Origin: Citrobacter youngae | Lineage (GTDB): Bacteria; Pseudomonadota; Gammaproteobacteria; Enterobacterales; Enterobacteriaceae | Direction of reading: 5' to 3' | DNA length: 64,000 bases | NCBI RefSeq assembly: GCF_003818115.1 | Contig: NZ_RPOI01000023.1 | Span: 124,001 to 188,000, forward strand | Part shown: positions 33,534 to 44,516 of the stretch, piece after piece | Position numbering within the stretch: position 1 is the stretch's first letter | How the letters are laid out: each line of letters begins with the position of its first letter | Translations under genes and position numbers: made by a program | The notes under the pieces: generated by a model | Told to the model about the DNA's origin: nothing | The model's database searches: none | What the model saw: the letters and a program-made list of their open reading frames with translations, nothing else

Positions 33534-35078
33534 TTATTCCACGATGAACAGCGGCTTACCAGTCATCTCTTGCGGGATTTCCATACCCATCAGCGTCAGC
33601 ATGGTTGGGGCGATATCAGAAAGTTTGCCACCTTCAACTGCTTTGACGTTTTTACCACCGACATAAATCAGTGGAACCGGCAGGTTGGTGTGCGCGGTAT
33701 GCGCCTGACCGGTGGACGGATCGCGCATTTGCTCTGCGTTCCCGTGGTCAGCGGTGATCAGCAGCTGGCCGCCAACGGATTCAACCGCTTTAGCCACCTG
33801 CTCAACGCAGTGATCCAGCGCTTCAACCGCTTTAACCGCTGCTTCCATCACCCCGGTATGGCCGACCATGTCGCCGTTCGGGTAGTTACAAATGATGGTG
33901 TCGTATTTCCCGCTCTCAATCGCCGCAACCAGTTTTTCGGTCAGCTCTGCGGAGCTCATTTCCGGCTGCAGATCGTAGGTGGCGACTTTTGGCGAGTTGA
34001 TCAGAATACGGTCTTCGCCTTTGAACGGCTCTTCTACGCCGCCGTTAAAGAAGAAGGTTACGTGCGCGTATTTTTCGGTTTCGGAAATACGCAACTGCGT
34101 TTTGTCATTCTTCGCCATCCACTCGCCAAGGGTGTTGGCCAGAGATGCTGGTGGGTAAGCAACCGCAGTTTTGATGTCTGCCGCGTATTCGGTCAGCATT
34201 ACAAAGTTGAGGTTAACGACTTTCTTACGGGCGAAGCCGTCGAAATCAGCGTTAACAAACGCACGGGTGATTTCACGCGCACGGTCAGCACGGAAGTTCA
34301 TGAAAATCAGCGTATCGCCATCTTCCATAGCAGCATCTGCCTGACCTTCGGCACGGATCACGGTCGCTTTGACGAATTCGTCGTTTTCATCGCGGGCATA
34401 AGCAGCCTGCAGACCTTCAACCGCCGTAGCGAACTGGAACTCGCCCTTCGCCAGCGTCATCAGATCGTAAGCCTGTTCCACGCGATCCCAACGGTTGTCG
34501 CGGTCCATAGCGTAGTAACGACCGATAATGGACGCTACGCGGCCTTTGCCCAGCGCGGCAAATTTCTCTTCGAATTTCTGCAGTGAATGTTCAGCGCTGC
34601 GCGGCGGGGTATCACGACCATCAAGGAAAGCGTGCAGATAGATTTTCTCAGCACCGCGTTCAGCTGCCATTTCTACCATCGCCATGATGTGATCTTCGTG
34701 GCTGTGTACGCCACCGGCAGACAGCAGACCCATGATGTGTACCGCTTTGCCGCTATTTTTTGCCTGATCAACTGCGGCGGTCAGCACCGGGTTAGCGAAG
34801 AAAGTACGTTCTTTAATTTCCACATCCAGACGGGTCAGATCCTGATACACGATACGGCCCGCGCCCAGGTTGACGTGACCCACTTCGGAGTTGCCCATCT
34901 GGCGATCGGGCAGGCCGACTTCCAGGCCAGACGCATCAATCAGGGTATGCGGACGTTTTGCCCACAGAGCATCCATTACCGGGGTTTTGGCATTAAAAAT
35001 AGCGTTATCCTGGCTGTCTTCACGATAGCCGTAGCCATCCAGAATCACCAGTACCATAGGCTTTTTAGAAACCGACAT
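33534..35078 (-). CDS. gpmI: 2,3-bisphosphoglycerate-independent phosphoglycerate mutase GpmI
   Basis: Manganese enzyme interconverting 3- and 2-phosphoglycerate in glycolysis. 514 residues, as in E. coli. Alkaline-phosphatase-like fold: [12 protein letters not shown] and the nucleophile serine in [14 protein letters not shown] at the N-terminus; the metal-binding [11 protein letters not shown] and [12 protein letters not shown] near the C-terminus. The start at 35078 follows GTGAGGTT; a longer in-frame reading to 35267 is not conserved. envC and yibQ follow at close spacing. Confidence 0.96.
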   Translation of the reverse strand: MSVSKKPMVLVILDGYGYREDSQDNAIFNAKTPVMDALWAKRPHTLIDASGLEVGLPDRQMGNSEVGHVNLGAGRIVYQDLTRLDVEIKERTFFANPVLTAAVDQAKNSGKAVHIMGLLSAGGVHSHEDHIMAMVEMAAERGAEKIYLHAFLDGRDTPPRSAEHSLQKFEEKFAALGKGRVASIIGRYYAMDRDNRWDRVEQAYDLMTLAKGEFQFATAVEGLQAAYARDENDEFVKATVIRAEGQADAAMEDGDTLIFMNFRADRAREITRAFVNADFDGFARKKVVNLNFVMLTEYAADIKTAVAYPPASLANTLGEWMAKNDKTQLRISETEKYAHVTFFFNGGVEEPFKGEDRILINSPKVATYDLQPEMSSAELTEKLVAAIESGKYDTIICNYPNGDMVGHTGVMEAAVKAVEALDHCVEQVAKAVESVGGQLLITADHGNAEQMRDPSTGQAHTAHTNLPVPLIYVGGKNVKAVEGGKLSDIAPTMLTLMGMEIPQEMTGKPLFIVE

Positions 35079-35327
35079 TGCGACAACCTCACACTTAATA
35101 GATAAAAAATAATTGCGTAATTTTACTACAGCTGAATCGATAAAGTAGCCCCAGAAGATCAAATAATGAGGGATCGCGTGCCAGGGGGAACACTGATTTA
35201 CATTTTTTTTTCCGTAGCGCCCCGCAAAAATGCAATCCAATGCACGCTCTGGCTGTATTTGCGCCAACGCGCAGGTATACTCCTTTCCTGGTTTTTTTAA
35301 TCACTGAGTCGGGAGTTGTTACCCCCC

Positions 35328-35759
35328 ATGCAAGAAATTATGCAATTTGTTAGCCGCCACCCTGTCTTGAGTATCGCCTGGATTGCGTTACTGGCGGCGG
35401 TATTGTTTACCACGTTTAAGAGCCTGACCTCAAAAGTGAAGGTGATTACACGCGGCGAAGCGACACGTCTCATCAATAAAGAAGATGCGGTGATTGTTGA
35501 TTTACGTCAGCGCGACGACTTCCGCAAAGGTCATATCGCAGGCTCCACGAACCTGCTGCCGAGCGAAATCAAAGCCAACAATTTTGGCGAGCTGGAAAAA
35601 CACAAAAACAAACCTGTTATTGTGGTTGATGGCTCTGGTATGCAGTGCCAGGATTCAGCAACTGCGCTGATTAAAGCCGGTTTTGAGCAGGTATCTGTAC
35701 TGAAAGACGGCGTAGCGGGCTGGAGTGGCGAGAATCTGCCACTGGTTCGCGGCAAGTAA
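35328..35759 (+). CDS. yibN: Rhodanese-like protein YibN
   Basis: 143-residue membrane-anchored rhodanese-domain protein. An N-terminal transmembrane helix ([17 protein letters not shown]) is followed by the rhodanese domain ([20 protein letters not shown]), with a Cys in the active-site loop [11 protein letters not shown]. First gene of yibN-grxC-secB-gpsA-cysE. In E. coli it has been linked to inner-membrane protein insertion and the YidC pathway. Confidence 0.93.
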   Translation: MQEIMQFVSRHPVLSIAWIALLAAVLFTTFKSLTSKVKVITRGEATRLINKEDAVIVDLRQRDDFRKGHIAGSTNLLPSEIKANNFGELEKHKNKPVIVVDGSGMQCQDSATALIKAGFEQVSVLKDGVAGWSGENLPLVRGK

Positions 35760-35810
35760 TTTACCCGTCTTCTTTCGTACCGCTGGGTAAAAGAACACTG
35801 GAGATAAGTC

Positions 35811-36062
35811 ATGGCCAATATTGAGATCTATACCAAAGCAACCTGCCCGTTTTGCCATCGCGCAAAGGCGCTGTTGAACAGTAAGGGTGTGAGTTTCCAG
35901 GAACTTCCGATTGACGGCGATGCCGTGAAGCGTGAAGAGATGATCAAGCGCAGTGGCCGTACAACGGTTCCGCAGATTTTTATTGATGCACAGCACATTG
36001 GTGGTTGTGACGACTTGTATGCGTTGGATGCGCGTGGTGGACTGGATCCCCTGCTGCGTTAA
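35811..36062 (+). CDS. grxC: Glutaredoxin 3 GrxC
   Basis: 83-residue glutaredoxin reducing disulfides with glutathione. Redox motif CPFC in KATCPFCHRAKALL, the cis-proline TTVPQIFID, and the GSH-binding GGCDDLYALD. It lies 51 nt after yibN and 47 nt before secB. Confidence 0.97.
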   Translation: MANIEIYTKATCPFCHRAKALLNSKGVSFQELPIDGDAVKREEMIKRSGRTTVPQIFIDAQHIGGCDDLYALDARGGLDPLLR

Positions 36063-36109
36063 GGCGTACGGATAGTATTTAAAGGACAACACTAAAGGGT
36101 TTTCTCAAC

Positions 36110-36577
36110 ATGTCAGAACAAAATAACACTGAAATGGCTTTCCAGATCCAACGTATTTATACCAAGGATGTGTCTTTCGAAGCGCCAAATGCACCGCATG
36201 TTTTCCAGAAAGATTGGCAGCCAGAGGTTAAACTGGATCTAGATACCGCATCTACCCAACTGGCAGATGATGTGTATGAAGTAGTGCTGCGTGTCACCGT
36301 AACGGCTTCTTTGGGTGAAGAAACTGCGTTTCTGTGCGAAGTTCAGCAGGGCGGTATTTTCTCCATCAGTGGTATTGAAGGGACTCAGATGGCGCATTGC
36401 CTTGGCGCATACTGCCCGAACATTCTGTTCCCGTATGCCCGCGAATGCATCACCAGCCTGGTTTCACGCGGTACATTCCCGCAACTGAACCTTGCGCCGG
36501 TCAACTTTGATGCGCTGTTCATGAACTATTTACAGCAGCAGGCTGGCGAAGGTACTGAAGAACATCAGGATGCCTGA
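36110..36577 (+). CDS. secB: Protein-export chaperone SecB
   Basis: Tetrameric cytosolic chaperone that keeps preproteins unfolded and delivers them to SecA. 155 residues, with [20 protein letters not shown] at the N-terminus and the conserved [20 protein letters not shown]. The C-terminus is acidic. The stop TGA overlaps the gpsA start codon, so translation is coupled. Confidence 0.97.
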   Translation: MSEQNNTEMAFQIQRIYTKDVSFEAPNAPHVFQKDWQPEVKLDLDTASTQLADDVYEVVLRVTVTASLGEETAFLCEVQQGGIFSISGIEGTQMAHCLGAYCPNILFPYARECITSLVSRGTFPQLNLAPVNFDALFMNYLQQQAGEGTEEHQDA

Positions 36578-37596
36578 TGAACCAAAGTAATGCTTCAATG
36601 ACTGTGATTGGTGCCGGCTCGTACGGCACCGCTCTTGCTATCACCCTGGCAAGAAACGGCCACCAGGTTGTCCTGTGGGGCCATGATCCGAAACATATCG
36701 CGACCCTTGAGCGCGATCGCTGCAACGTCGCGTTCCTCCCTGATGTGCCTTTTCCCGAAACGCTGCGCCTGGAAAGTGATTTAGCCACTGCGCTGGCCGC
36801 CAGTCGTAATATTCTGGTGGTGGTGCCGAGCCATGTCTTTGGCGAAGTGCTGCGTAATATCAAACCGCTGATGCGTCCTGACGCGCGGCTGGTCTGGGCG
36901 ACAAAAGGTCTGGAAGCGGAAACAGGGCGTCTGCTGCAGGACGTCGCGCGTGAAGCGCTGGGGGACTCCATTCCACTGGCGGTTATTTCCGGCCCGACGT
37001 TCGCTAAAGAGCTGGCTGCGGGCATGCCGACGGCGATTTCTCTGGCCTCGACGGACGACGCCTTTGCTGACGATCTCCAGCAGTTGCTGCACTGCGGCAA
37101 AAGCTTTCGCGTTTACAGCAACCCGGATTTCATTGGCGTGCAGCTTGGCGGCGCGGTGAAAAACGTCATTGCGATTGGCGCGGGGATGTCTGACGGCATC
37201 GGCTTTGGTGCAAACGCACGAACGGCATTGATCACCCGTGGGCTTACCGAAATGTCTCGCCTTGGCGCGGCGCTGGGTGCCGATCCTGCCACCTTTATGG
37301 GGATGGCGGGTTTAGGCGATCTGGTGCTGACCTGTACCGACAACCAGTCGCGTAACCGTCGTTTTGGCATGATGCTCGGCCAGGGTATGGACGTGCAGGG
37401 CGCGCAGGACAAGATTGGTCAGGTGGTTGAAGGCTACCGCAATACGAAAGAAGTTCGTGAATTGGCGCACCGTTTTGGTGTCGAGATGCCAATAACCGAG
37501 GAAATTTATCAAGTATTGTATTGCGGAAAAAATGCGCGCGAGGCAGCATTGACGTTATTAGGTCGTGCGCGCAAGGACGAGCGAAGCAGCCACTAG
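36577..37596 (+). CDS. gpsA: Glycerol-3-phosphate dehydrogenase [NAD(P)+] GpsA
   Basis: Makes sn-glycerol 3-phosphate from dihydroxyacetone phosphate for phospholipid synthesis. 339 residues. Rossmann motif [14 protein letters not shown], active-site lysine region [17 protein letters not shown], and [17 protein letters not shown]. It overlaps the secB stop by 1 nt. Confidence 0.97.
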   Translation: MNQSNASMTVIGAGSYGTALAITLARNGHQVVLWGHDPKHIATLERDRCNVAFLPDVPFPETLRLESDLATALAASRNILVVVPSHVFGEVLRNIKPLMRPDARLVWATKGLEAETGRLLQDVAREALGDSIPLAVISGPTFAKELAAGMPTAISLASTDDAFADDLQQLLHCGKSFRVYSNPDFIGVQLGGAVKNVIAIGAGMSDGIGFGANARTALITRGLTEMSRLGAALGADPATFMGMAGLGDLVLTCTDNQSRNRRFGMMLGQGMDVQGAQDKIGQVVEGYRNTKEVRELAHRFGVEMPITEEIYQVLYCGKNAREAALTLLGRARKDERSSH

Positions 37597-37619
37597 CCGT
37601 AAGGAACCGTTTCAATCTA

Positions 37620-37654
37620 ACGACCCGACCCGCGAAGAACGGGTCGGTCGTTTT
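37620..37654 (+). terminator. Hairpin between gpsA and cysE
   Basis: CCGACCCG and CGGGTCGG form an 8-bp stem, extended by ACGA/TCGT around one bulged C, followed by TTTT. It should attenuate or end transcription from secB-gpsA; cysE may have its own promoter. Confidence 0.75.
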
Positions 37655-37674
37655 GCTACCTTCTGGAGTACGCA

Positions 37675-38496
37675 ATGCCGTGTGAAGAACTGGATATCGT
37701 CTGGAAAAACATTAAAGCGGAAGCCCGTGCACTGGCGGAATGTGAGCCAATGCTGGCCAGTTTTTACCACGCAACGCTGCTCAAGCATGAAAACCTCGGC
37801 AGTGCGCTGAGCTATATGCTGGCGAATAAACTCGCCTCTCCGATCATGCCTGCTATTGCGATTCGCGAAGTCGTGGAAGAGGCCTACGCGGCCGATCCTG
37901 AAATGATTGCCTCGGCGGCTTGCGATATCCAGGCGGTACGTACGCGTGACCCGGCAGTCGATAAATATTCCACCCCACTTCTGTACCTGAAAGGCTTCCA
38001 TGCGCTGCAGGCATACCGCATCGGCCACTGGCTATGGCATCAGGGGCGTCAGGCACTGGCGATCTTCCTGCAAAATCAGGTCTCTGTTACCTTCCAGGTG
38101 GACATCCACCCGGCAGCAAAAATTGGCCGGGGGATTATGCTCGATCACGCCACCGGTATTGTGGTGGGCGAAACGGCGGTCATTGAAAACGACGTCTCTA
38201 TTTTGCAATCCGTCACGCTTGGCGGAACCGGTAAAGCAGGCGGCGACCGTCATCCGAAAATTCGTGAAGGCGTGATGATTGGCGCTGGCGCGAAAATCCT
38301 TGGCAATATCGAGGTTGGACGCGGCGCGAAGATTGGCGCAGGTTCCGTCGTTTTACAGCCGGTACCCCCGCATACAACCGCCGCAGGCGTTCCGGCGCGC
38401 ATCGTCGGCAAGCCTGACAGCGATAAGCCATCTATGGATATGGATCAGCATTTCAACGGGATTCATCATACGTTCGAGTATGGCGATGGCATCTGA
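37675..38496 (+). CDS. cysE: Serine O-acetyltransferase CysE
   Basis: Makes O-acetylserine from serine and acetyl-CoA, the committed step of cysteine synthesis, feedback-inhibited by cysteine. 273 residues. An alpha-helical N-terminal domain is followed by left-handed beta-helix hexapeptide repeats (from about 140, DIHPAAKIGRGIMLDHATGI) with the catalytic His. The C-terminal tail ending GDGI is the peptide known to bind CysK. Confidence 0.97.
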   Translation: MPCEELDIVWKNIKAEARALAECEPMLASFYHATLLKHENLGSALSYMLANKLASPIMPAIAIREVVEEAYAADPEMIASAACDIQAVRTRDPAVDKYSTPLLYLKGFHALQAYRIGHWLWHQGRQALAIFLQNQVSVTFQVDIHPAAKIGRGIMLDHATGIVVGETAVIENDVSILQSVTLGGTGKAGGDRHPKIREGVMIGAGAKILGNIEVGRGAKIGAGSVVLQPVPPHTTAAGVPARIVGKPDSDKPSMDMDQHFNGIHHTFEYGDGI

Positions 38497-38503
38497 TTTC
38501 GAG

Positions 38504-38577
38504 CTATGCCCGGCGGCGCAGTGCTTACCGGGCCTACAAACCTCGTAGGTCGGATAAGGCGTCAACCGCCATCCGAC
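38504..38577. repeat. REP/BIME element
   Basis: GCCCGGCGGCGCAGTGCTTA, CCGGGCCTAC, GTAGGTCGGATAAGGCG and CCGCCATCCGAC are opposed REP units between the convergent genes cysE and trmL. Confidence 0.88.
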
Positions 38578-38582
38578 ATAAA

Positions 38583-39056
38583 TCAACTGCGTAATACCGC
38601 GCCAGGATAACCTAACTGGCGCCAGGCCTCATACACCACTACTGACACCGCGTTAGACAGATTCATGCTGCGGCTGTCCGGCATCATCGGAATACGAATT
38701 TTTTGTTCGGCAGGCAACGCGTCGAGGATGCTGGGTGGCAGACCGCGAGTTTCCGGGCCAAACATCAGATAATCCCCATCCTGATAGCTTACCGCGCTAT
38801 GCGCTGGCGTACCTTTGGTGGTCAGGGCAAACAGACGTTGCGGATTTTCTGCGGCGACGAAGCTGGCGTAATCAGGGTGGCGCAGCACGGCGGTAAACTC
38901 ATGGTAATCCAGCCCCGCGCGACGCAGGCGCTTGTCGTCCCAGGTAAAGCCCATTGGCTCAATAATATGCAGACGAAAGCCGGTGTTGGCGCAAAGACGG
39001 ATAATATTGCCGGTATTTGGCGGGATTTCTGGTTCGAACAAAACGATGTTAAGCAT
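38583..39056 (-). CDS. trmL: tRNA (cytidine/uridine-34-2'-O)-methyltransferase TrmL (YibK)
   Basis: SPOUT-family dimer methylating the ribose of nucleotide 34 in two tRNA-Leu isoacceptors. 157 residues, as in E. coli. It contains [35 protein letters not shown] and the knot-forming C-terminus [20 protein letters not shown]. Confidence 0.97.
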   Translation of the reverse strand: MLNIVLFEPEIPPNTGNIIRLCANTGFRLHIIEPMGFTWDDKRLRRAGLDYHEFTAVLRHPDYASFVAAENPQRLFALTTKGTPAHSAVSYQDGDYLMFGPETRGLPPSILDALPAEQKIRIPMMPDSRSMNLSNAVSVVVYEAWRQLGYPGAVLRS

Positions 39057-39102
39057 ACTGCCCCCTTGATAGCGGGGGGCAGAATAGCAGAAAGAGCGGG
39101 TA

Positions 39103-40443
39103 CTATGCGACGGTCAGCGCGTGAGGTTTATAGCGTTGCAGCTTGTAAATCGTCGCGGCAGCGGCGGCCAGCGCCGGAACGCTGAGGAACATCAGTATGC
39201 TATCAGCCTGCCATTGCATAGACAGCAGTTGGGCGCTGGTCATGGTCCCGGCGACGCCGCCAAAGCGGCCCACGCCCTGCATCCAGGCAATGCCCGTTGC
39301 GCGGCAGTGGGTTGGATAAAACGTGGCGGCTAGCGTCTGCAGTCCGGACTGCGCGCCGTTCATGGTAATTCCCATCAGGAAGATCAGCGCGCCGAACAGG
39401 ATGATGTGGTTATGTTCAAACCCGAGAGCGAGGGCAAACAGCATCGTCAGAATAAAGCCGAGTGACACCACTTTATGCGCTTCCCAGCGATCCATTAACC
39501 AACCGGCCAGCAGGATCCCTGCGGTACCGCCGAAGGTAAATAGCGACGTCAGCCAGGCGGATTCGGCCAGCGGATAGCCCATTCCCAGCATCAGCGTTGG
39601 CATCCAGCTCAGCAGCACGTAATAGATAACCAACCCCATAAAGTAGGTCATCCAGAGCATCAGCGTTCCCGGCAGCCAGGGCATGCTGAATAGCTGTGCC
39701 ACGCTGCCTTTTTTGACCGTGACGCGGTCTTCATCCAGATAAAACTGGGTTACCTGTTCCAGGCTTCCCGATATAAAGCGTTGAGCAATGCGTTTAACCT
39801 GTGCTACCCCTTTACCGCGATGAACCAGATACTTAACCGATTCCGGCAGGAACAGTACCAACAGTACGGTAAGAGCCAGCGGGGCGATCGCGCCAGCAAG
39901 CAGGACGCTGTGCCAGCCGTAGTTGGGGATAAGCCAGGAGGAGATCACCCCGCCGCCCGCAGCCCCTAACGGAAAGCCGCAGTACATGGTGTTAATCGCC
40001 ATTGAACGACAGCGTTTTGGTGCAAATTCTGAGACCAGGGTGATGGCATTGGGCATTGCCGCGCCAAGGCCCAGGCCGGTGAGAAAGCGCCAAAATGTGA
40101 GCATATTCAGCGTCTCGGCATAGGCAGTACCCAGACTGGCGAGGCCAAAGAACAGACAGGAAAAGACCAGCACGCGCTTACGGCCCAAACGATCGGAAAT
40201 CGGCCCGGCCAGCAGGGCGCCAAAGGAGAGGCCCAGTAGTGCGGCGCTTAACACCGGTCCAAGATCCTGCTTCTTGATGCCCCAGTCGGCTGAGAGCGTG
40301 GGGGCAATATAGCCCATCGCCGCCGTATCGAAGCCGTCAATGGCTAAAACCAGAAAGCCCAGGACAATAATGACCCAGTGGAAGCGCGAAAAAGGACTGT
40401 CATCTATCGCCTGCTGGATATTCACTTTGCCGGAATAAGCCAT
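39103..40443 (-). CDS. MFS transporter, aromatic acid:H+ symporter (AAHS)-type
   Basis: 446-residue 12-helix major facilitator protein of the inner membrane. It has the AAHS signature [20 protein letters not shown] in helix 1, the loop 2-3 motif [15 protein letters not shown] and a similar [10 protein letters not shown] in the second half. Relatives (PcaK, MhpT, BenK) carry aromatic or short organic acids; the substrate here is unknown. The ATG at 40443 gives the usual N-terminus; a 31-residue upstream extension is not supported. In E. coli K-12 trmL and lldD are adjacent, so this is an added gene. No catabolic partner or regulator adjoins it. Confidence 0.85.
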   Translation of the reverse strand: MAYSGKVNIQQAIDDSPFSRFHWVIIVLGFLVLAIDGFDTAAMGYIAPTLSADWGIKKQDLGPVLSAALLGLSFGALLAGPISDRLGRKRVLVFSCLFFGLASLGTAYAETLNMLTFWRFLTGLGLGAAMPNAITLVSEFAPKRCRSMAINTMYCGFPLGAAGGGVISSWLIPNYGWHSVLLAGAIAPLALTVLLVLFLPESVKYLVHRGKGVAQVKRIAQRFISGSLEQVTQFYLDEDRVTVKKGSVAQLFSMPWLPGTLMLWMTYFMGLVIYYVLLSWMPTLMLGMGYPLAESAWLTSLFTFGGTAGILLAGWLMDRWEAHKVVSLGFILTMLFALALGFEHNHIILFGALIFLMGITMNGAQSGLQTLAATFYPTHCRATGIAWMQGVGRFGGVAGTMTSAQLLSMQWQADSILMFLSVPALAAAAATIYKLQRYKPHALTVA

Positions 40444-40639
40444 GTCACCCTCGCCCGTTATGATGGAAGTTATACGTGTGAATTGTTGTTGTATTAGCTT
40501 GTATATACATTTGGCAGGTGGATAAAAAGTTGTCAAATATATTGGTTGTAAGTGTTAACCAATCGTTATTTTTCGAATAAAAAATGGTCGGGCTGGAAAC
40601 AGGCCGACCATTGAGAAAAAGGGGGGTTACGGGGGATTG

Positions 40640-41830
40640 TTACGCTGCGCTACCCTGGGCCAGGGGAGCCAATGCGGCAGGCAGGCTCTTGCCCAGTTCC
40701 TGTACCAGCGAATCGCGGCTGATTTCGCTAATGGTTTTTGCACCGGTCAGGGTCATTGCCACCTTCATCTCTTTCTCGATCAGGTTCAGCAGATTCGCCA
40801 CACCAGCCTGTCCGTGTGTTGCCAGCGCGTACAGATAAGCACGGCCCAGCAGCACGCTATCGGCACCCAGTGCAATCATACGCACCACGTCCAGGCCGTT
40901 ACGGATCCCGCTGTCGGCCAGAATAGTGATATCGCCCTTCACCGCATCGGCAATGGTGGGCAGTGCGCGGGCGGAAGACAGCACGCCATCTAACTGGCGC
41001 CCACCGTGGTTAGAAACAACGATGCCATCTGCGCCAAAGCGTACGGCGTCGCGGGCATCTTCTGGATCGAGGATCCCTTTGATCACCATCGGACCCTCCC
41101 AGAATTCGCGGATCCACTCGAGGTCTTTCCAGGAGATGGACGGATCGAAGTTATTCGCCAGCCAACCGATGTAATCCTCAAGGCCGGTGGGTTTGCCAAG
41201 ATACGTCGAAATATTGCCTAAATCATGCGGCCGACCGTTCAGGCCAACGTCCCATGCCCATTGTGGATGGGTGACTGCCTGCCAGTAGCGACGCAGTGCC
41301 GCATTTGGACCGCTCATACCGGAATGCGCGTCACGGTAACGTGCGCCGGGCGTGGGCATATCGACGGTAAAGACCAGCGTGGAGCAGCCCGCCGCTTTGG
41401 CTCGCTCCAGGGCGTTACGCATAAAGCCGCGATCGCGCAGGACATACAGCTGGAACCACATTGGACGCTTGATGGTCGGGGCGACTTCTTCAATTGGGCA
41501 GACGGATACCGTCGAAAGCGTAAACGGAATGCCTTTAGCATCAGCGGCGGCGGCGGCCTGAACTTCGCCCCGGCGTGCATACATGCCGCATAAACCGACA
41601 GGCGCGAGGGCCACCGGCATCGACAGTTTTTCGTTAAACAGGGTGGTTTCCAGACTGAGATCTGACATGTTCTTCAGCACGCGCTGGCGGAGTGCCACCT
41701 CTGATAAATCTTCCACGTTACGGCGCAGGGTATGCTCCGCGTACGCGCCACCGTCAATGTAGTGGAACAGGAAAGGGGGCAGAATGCGCTGGGCTGCGGC
41801 GCGATAATCGCTGGCTGCTGAAATAATCAT
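40640..41830 (-). CDS. lldD: L-lactate dehydrogenase LldD (quinone-linked, FMN)
   Basis: Membrane-associated flavoenzyme that oxidises L-lactate to pyruvate and passes electrons to the quinone pool. 396 residues. Alpha-hydroxy-acid oxidase features: [29 protein letters not shown], the catalytic His in [14 protein letters not shown] (near H275) and FMN-binding [16 protein letters not shown]. Last gene of lldPRD; its ATG overlaps the lldR stop by 4 nt. Confidence 0.97.
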   Translation of the reverse strand: MIISAASDYRAAAQRILPPFLFHYIDGGAYAEHTLRRNVEDLSEVALRQRVLKNMSDLSLETTLFNEKLSMPVALAPVGLCGMYARRGEVQAAAAADAKGIPFTLSTVSVCPIEEVAPTIKRPMWFQLYVLRDRGFMRNALERAKAAGCSTLVFTVDMPTPGARYRDAHSGMSGPNAALRRYWQAVTHPQWAWDVGLNGRPHDLGNISTYLGKPTGLEDYIGWLANNFDPSISWKDLEWIREFWEGPMVIKGILDPEDARDAVRFGADGIVVSNHGGRQLDGVLSSARALPTIADAVKGDITILADSGIRNGLDVVRMIALGADSVLLGRAYLYALATHGQAGVANLLNLIEKEMKVAMTLTGAKTISEISRDSLVQELGKSLPAALAPLAQGSAA

Positions 41831-42603
41831 GTGTTGTTCTCCCTGCTAATTTCATTATGGTCACCGGGCAGACGGGTGATACGCGCCTGGCGGGCCTGGT
41901 CTTCATCAAAGCGTTTAATGGTGGTATGGACAAAACTGAGGTGCGCCATCATCGCCTTACGCGCGCCATCGGCATCCCCGGCGACAATCGCGTCCAGCAC
42001 AGCAAGGTGTTGTTCTGTGAGCTGTGAAAATACCGGTGGCACCAGGTACATACGCTGGCGACTCTGTTTTACCGAAGACTGCAATACGTCGAAGAAACCG
42101 CGCATGGTCTGTAGCAGCACCACGTTGTGCGAGGCTTCAGCGATGGCAAGGTGAAAGCGAACGTCTGCTTGTGAAGCGAGATCCGGATCTTCACTTTGTG
42201 TGGCCTCGAAACAGAGCCTGATTTTCTCTTTGTCGGCGGCTGTGGCGCGCATGGCGGCGTGCCAGGCGGTGCTGGCCTCAATGGCGTGGCGGGCTTCGAG
42301 AATATCGAAGCTGTAATCAGGGTCGTCCGCCATCAGGCTTTTCAGCGGCTGAACGATGTTTTGTTCGGACCACGCTTCATGCTGCCAGCGGATAAACGTC
42401 CCACCACCACGACGGCTAATCAGCACGCCTTCACTTACCAGCTTTGCCAGCGCCTCGCGCAGCGAATTGCGCGACACGCCGAGCTGTACGGCCAGCTGGC
42501 GCTCGGCGGGCAACTTCATGCCCGCTTCCAGCTGTTGTTCTTCAATCAGCGCCCGCACACGAGATGCGACCTCGTCTGACAGGCGTCTGGGCATCACAAT
42601 CAT
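41827..42603 (-). CDS. lldR: L-lactate-responsive regulator LldR (GntR/FadR family)
   Basis: 258-residue dual regulator of lldPRD. N-terminal winged helix ([20 protein letters not shown] near residues 33-52), then an FCD ligand-binding domain with [17 protein letters not shown] and [14 protein letters not shown]. In E. coli it represses by looping between two operators and L-lactate relieves this. It overlaps both neighbours by 4 nt, and two candidate operators lie upstream of lldP. Confidence 0.96.
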   Translation of the reverse strand: MIVMPRRLSDEVASRVRALIEEQQLEAGMKLPAERQLAVQLGVSRNSLREALAKLVSEGVLISRRGGGTFIRWQHEAWSEQNIVQPLKSLMADDPDYSFDILEARHAIEASTAWHAAMRATAADKEKIRLCFEATQSEDPDLASQADVRFHLAIAEASHNVVLLQTMRGFFDVLQSSVKQSRQRMYLVPPVFSQLTEQHLAVLDAIVAGDADGARKAMMAHLSFVHTTIKRFDEDQARQARITRLPGDHNEISRENNT

Positions 42604-44254
42604 GGAATCATCCAGGTTAAGACATAGGCCTGCAGCGTGGTAATCACACCCACCATGCAGGTGAAAATCAGGCTGTGTTTGACGGTGAAGCGGAACAGAT
42701 CAGACTCTTTGCCAACCAGTCCCACTGCCGCACAGGCGATGGCGATAGACTGCGGAGAGATCATCTTTCCGGTCACGCCGCCGGTGGTATTTGCAGCCAC
42801 CATCAATACGTCAGAAACACCGATTTGCTGCGCTGCCGTTGCCTGTAGCGCTGCGAACAAGGCGTTTGACGAGGTATCAGAGCCCGTCAGGAATACCCCC
42901 AGCCAGCCGAGGAACGGCGAGAAGAAAGTGAACGCGCTGCCCGTGTGAGCCAGTGCTAACGCCAGCGTTGAAGACAGCCCGGAGTAATTAGAGATAAAGG
43001 CGAATGCCAGCACCATTCCGATGGAGTAAATAGGCAGCGCCAGATCTTTCAGCGTACTGCCAAAGGTCTGCAGAGCGGCGGAGGGTTTCATCTTCAGCCA
43101 GACGATAGACAGCAGCGCGGCAAACAGGATGGCGGTGCCGGTTGCCGAGAACCAGTCGAACTTGTACACCGCCGCGTAGGCTGTGGCTTCGTGTACCACC
43201 GGCGGCATGCGGGCTACCAGCTTATCGAGGAACGGAACCGGAATGTTGACGACCCAGTGGTACATCGCCCCGCCAGGGGCAAACAGCGCTTTAAACGGCG
43301 GGATGCTCCACAGTGTGACGGTGGCGGTCAGGAACAGGAACGGCGACCAGGCGCGGATGATTTGCCCGGCGGTGTAGCGGGTGCGCGACAGGTCCATATC
43401 GACCTGTGAAGCCCCCATATCGCCAAAACGGAAGATGCGTACCGGCTGCCAGCGCTTCAGGAACAGCGTCAGACACACCAGAGAAACCAGAGAAGAGATG
43501 ATGTCCGGCAGTTCCGGCCCGATAAAGTTAGAGCTGAGGTACTGCGCGATAGCAAACGAGCCGCCCGCGACCATCACCGCAGGCCAGGTCTCTTTCACGC
43601 CGCGCCAGCCGTCCATAATCGCCATGATCCAGAACAGTACGATAATCGTCAGGAACGGTAGTTGGCGGCCAACCATCTGACCAATCTCAAAGCTGTCCAG
43701 CCCGGTGACCTGACCGGCAACCAGAATAGGAATTCCCATCGCGCCAAACGCTACTGGCGCGGTGTTTACGATCAGGCACAAACCTGCTGCATACAGTGGG
43801 TTAAAGCCAAGGCCAACCAGCAGCGCGGCGGTTATCGCCACCGGCGCACCGAAGCCCGCGGCCCCTTCGAGGAATGCCCCAAAGGAGAAACCGACAATCA
43901 GCATTTGCAGACGCTGGTCTGGGGTAATCGAGAGTATCGAGGAGCGGATGATGTCGAACTGCCCGGTCTTTACCGAGATTTTATAGACGAATACCGCGGC
44001 GATAATGATCCAGGCAATTGGCCACAGACCGTAGAAGAAACCGTACACCACGGAGGCCAGCGCGTGATCGACCGGCATTTTGTAAAACAGCAGGGCGACC
44101 GACAAAGCGATCACCACCGTCCATGACGCCGCAACGTAGCCTTTCAGCTTGAGCTTAATCAGGGCGAAGAAAAAGAACAGGATGGGGAGCGATGCGATCA
44201 GACTGGAAAGCCAGATGTTACCGGCCGGTCGTAGTTTTGTTGCCAGAGATTCAT
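42600..44254 (-). CDS. lldP: L-lactate permease LldP, with apparent 5' frameshift
   Basis: Twelve-helix-type lactate/H+ symporter of the inner membrane, first gene of lldPRD. The body from [20 protein letters not shown] to the C-terminus matches E. coli LldP. The canonical start is present at 44254 with a good AGGAGA site and encodes [10 protein letters not shown] single base is missing after that codon (CGACCGGCC where CGACCCGGCC is expected, near 44227), so the frame then reads RPVTSGFPV and stops. The main frame is open upstream to an ATG at 44303, giving a 567-residue reading with an unrelated N-terminus and a poorly spaced ribosome site. Either lldP is impaired, it starts at the upstream ATG, or the sequence has an error. 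Confidence 0.85.
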
Positions 44255-44327
44255 TGCAGGTCTCCTGGGGGTCGCTGACATAATGCAATGAGTCTGTGCT
44301 CATCTCTTCGTCACACTATGTGTAAAA

Positions 44328-44341
44328 GTGGCCCTGCCAAT
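44328..44341. promoter_or_regulatory. Candidate LldR operator, promoter-proximal (O2)
   Basis: On the minus strand this reads ATTGGCAGGGCCAC, close to the better palindrome about 125 bp upstream of it. In E. coli LldR binds two sites about 127 bp apart flanking the lldP promoter, and the spacing here fits. Confidence 0.65.
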
Positions 44342-44451
44342 ATTGTTGTGTAGGGGTAATGACAATGAATGGTTAATCAAATGTTATTTATTGGCAACGG
44401 TATTGTACGCACATTTTAATGAAATGTGAGGTATTGGTAGGATCTGACTGA

Positions 44452-44468
44452 AATTGGTAGGGCCAATT
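44452..44468. promoter_or_regulatory. Candidate LldR operator, distal (O1)
   Basis: AATTGGTAGGGCCAATT is a palindrome with 6-bp arms, typical of FadR-subfamily (PdhR/LldR) sites. It lies between yibL and lldP. A partial copy, ATTGGTAGGATC, is about 20 bp closer to lldP. Confidence 0.7.
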
Positions 44469-44516
44469 GCGAGGGGAAGCGAAGGACCGGGCAAGCGAGT
44501 GTTGCCCGGTGACAGA

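Noticed and set aside
33570-34586. 338-codon open frame on the plus strand
   Set aside because: Antisense to gpmI; no family motifs.
42600-44303. 567-residue version of LldP starting at 44303
   Set aside because: It would need the canonical start and ribosome site to be internal and out of frame, and its first 25 residues match no LldP I recall; a 1-nt deletion explains the data better, though it is not proved.
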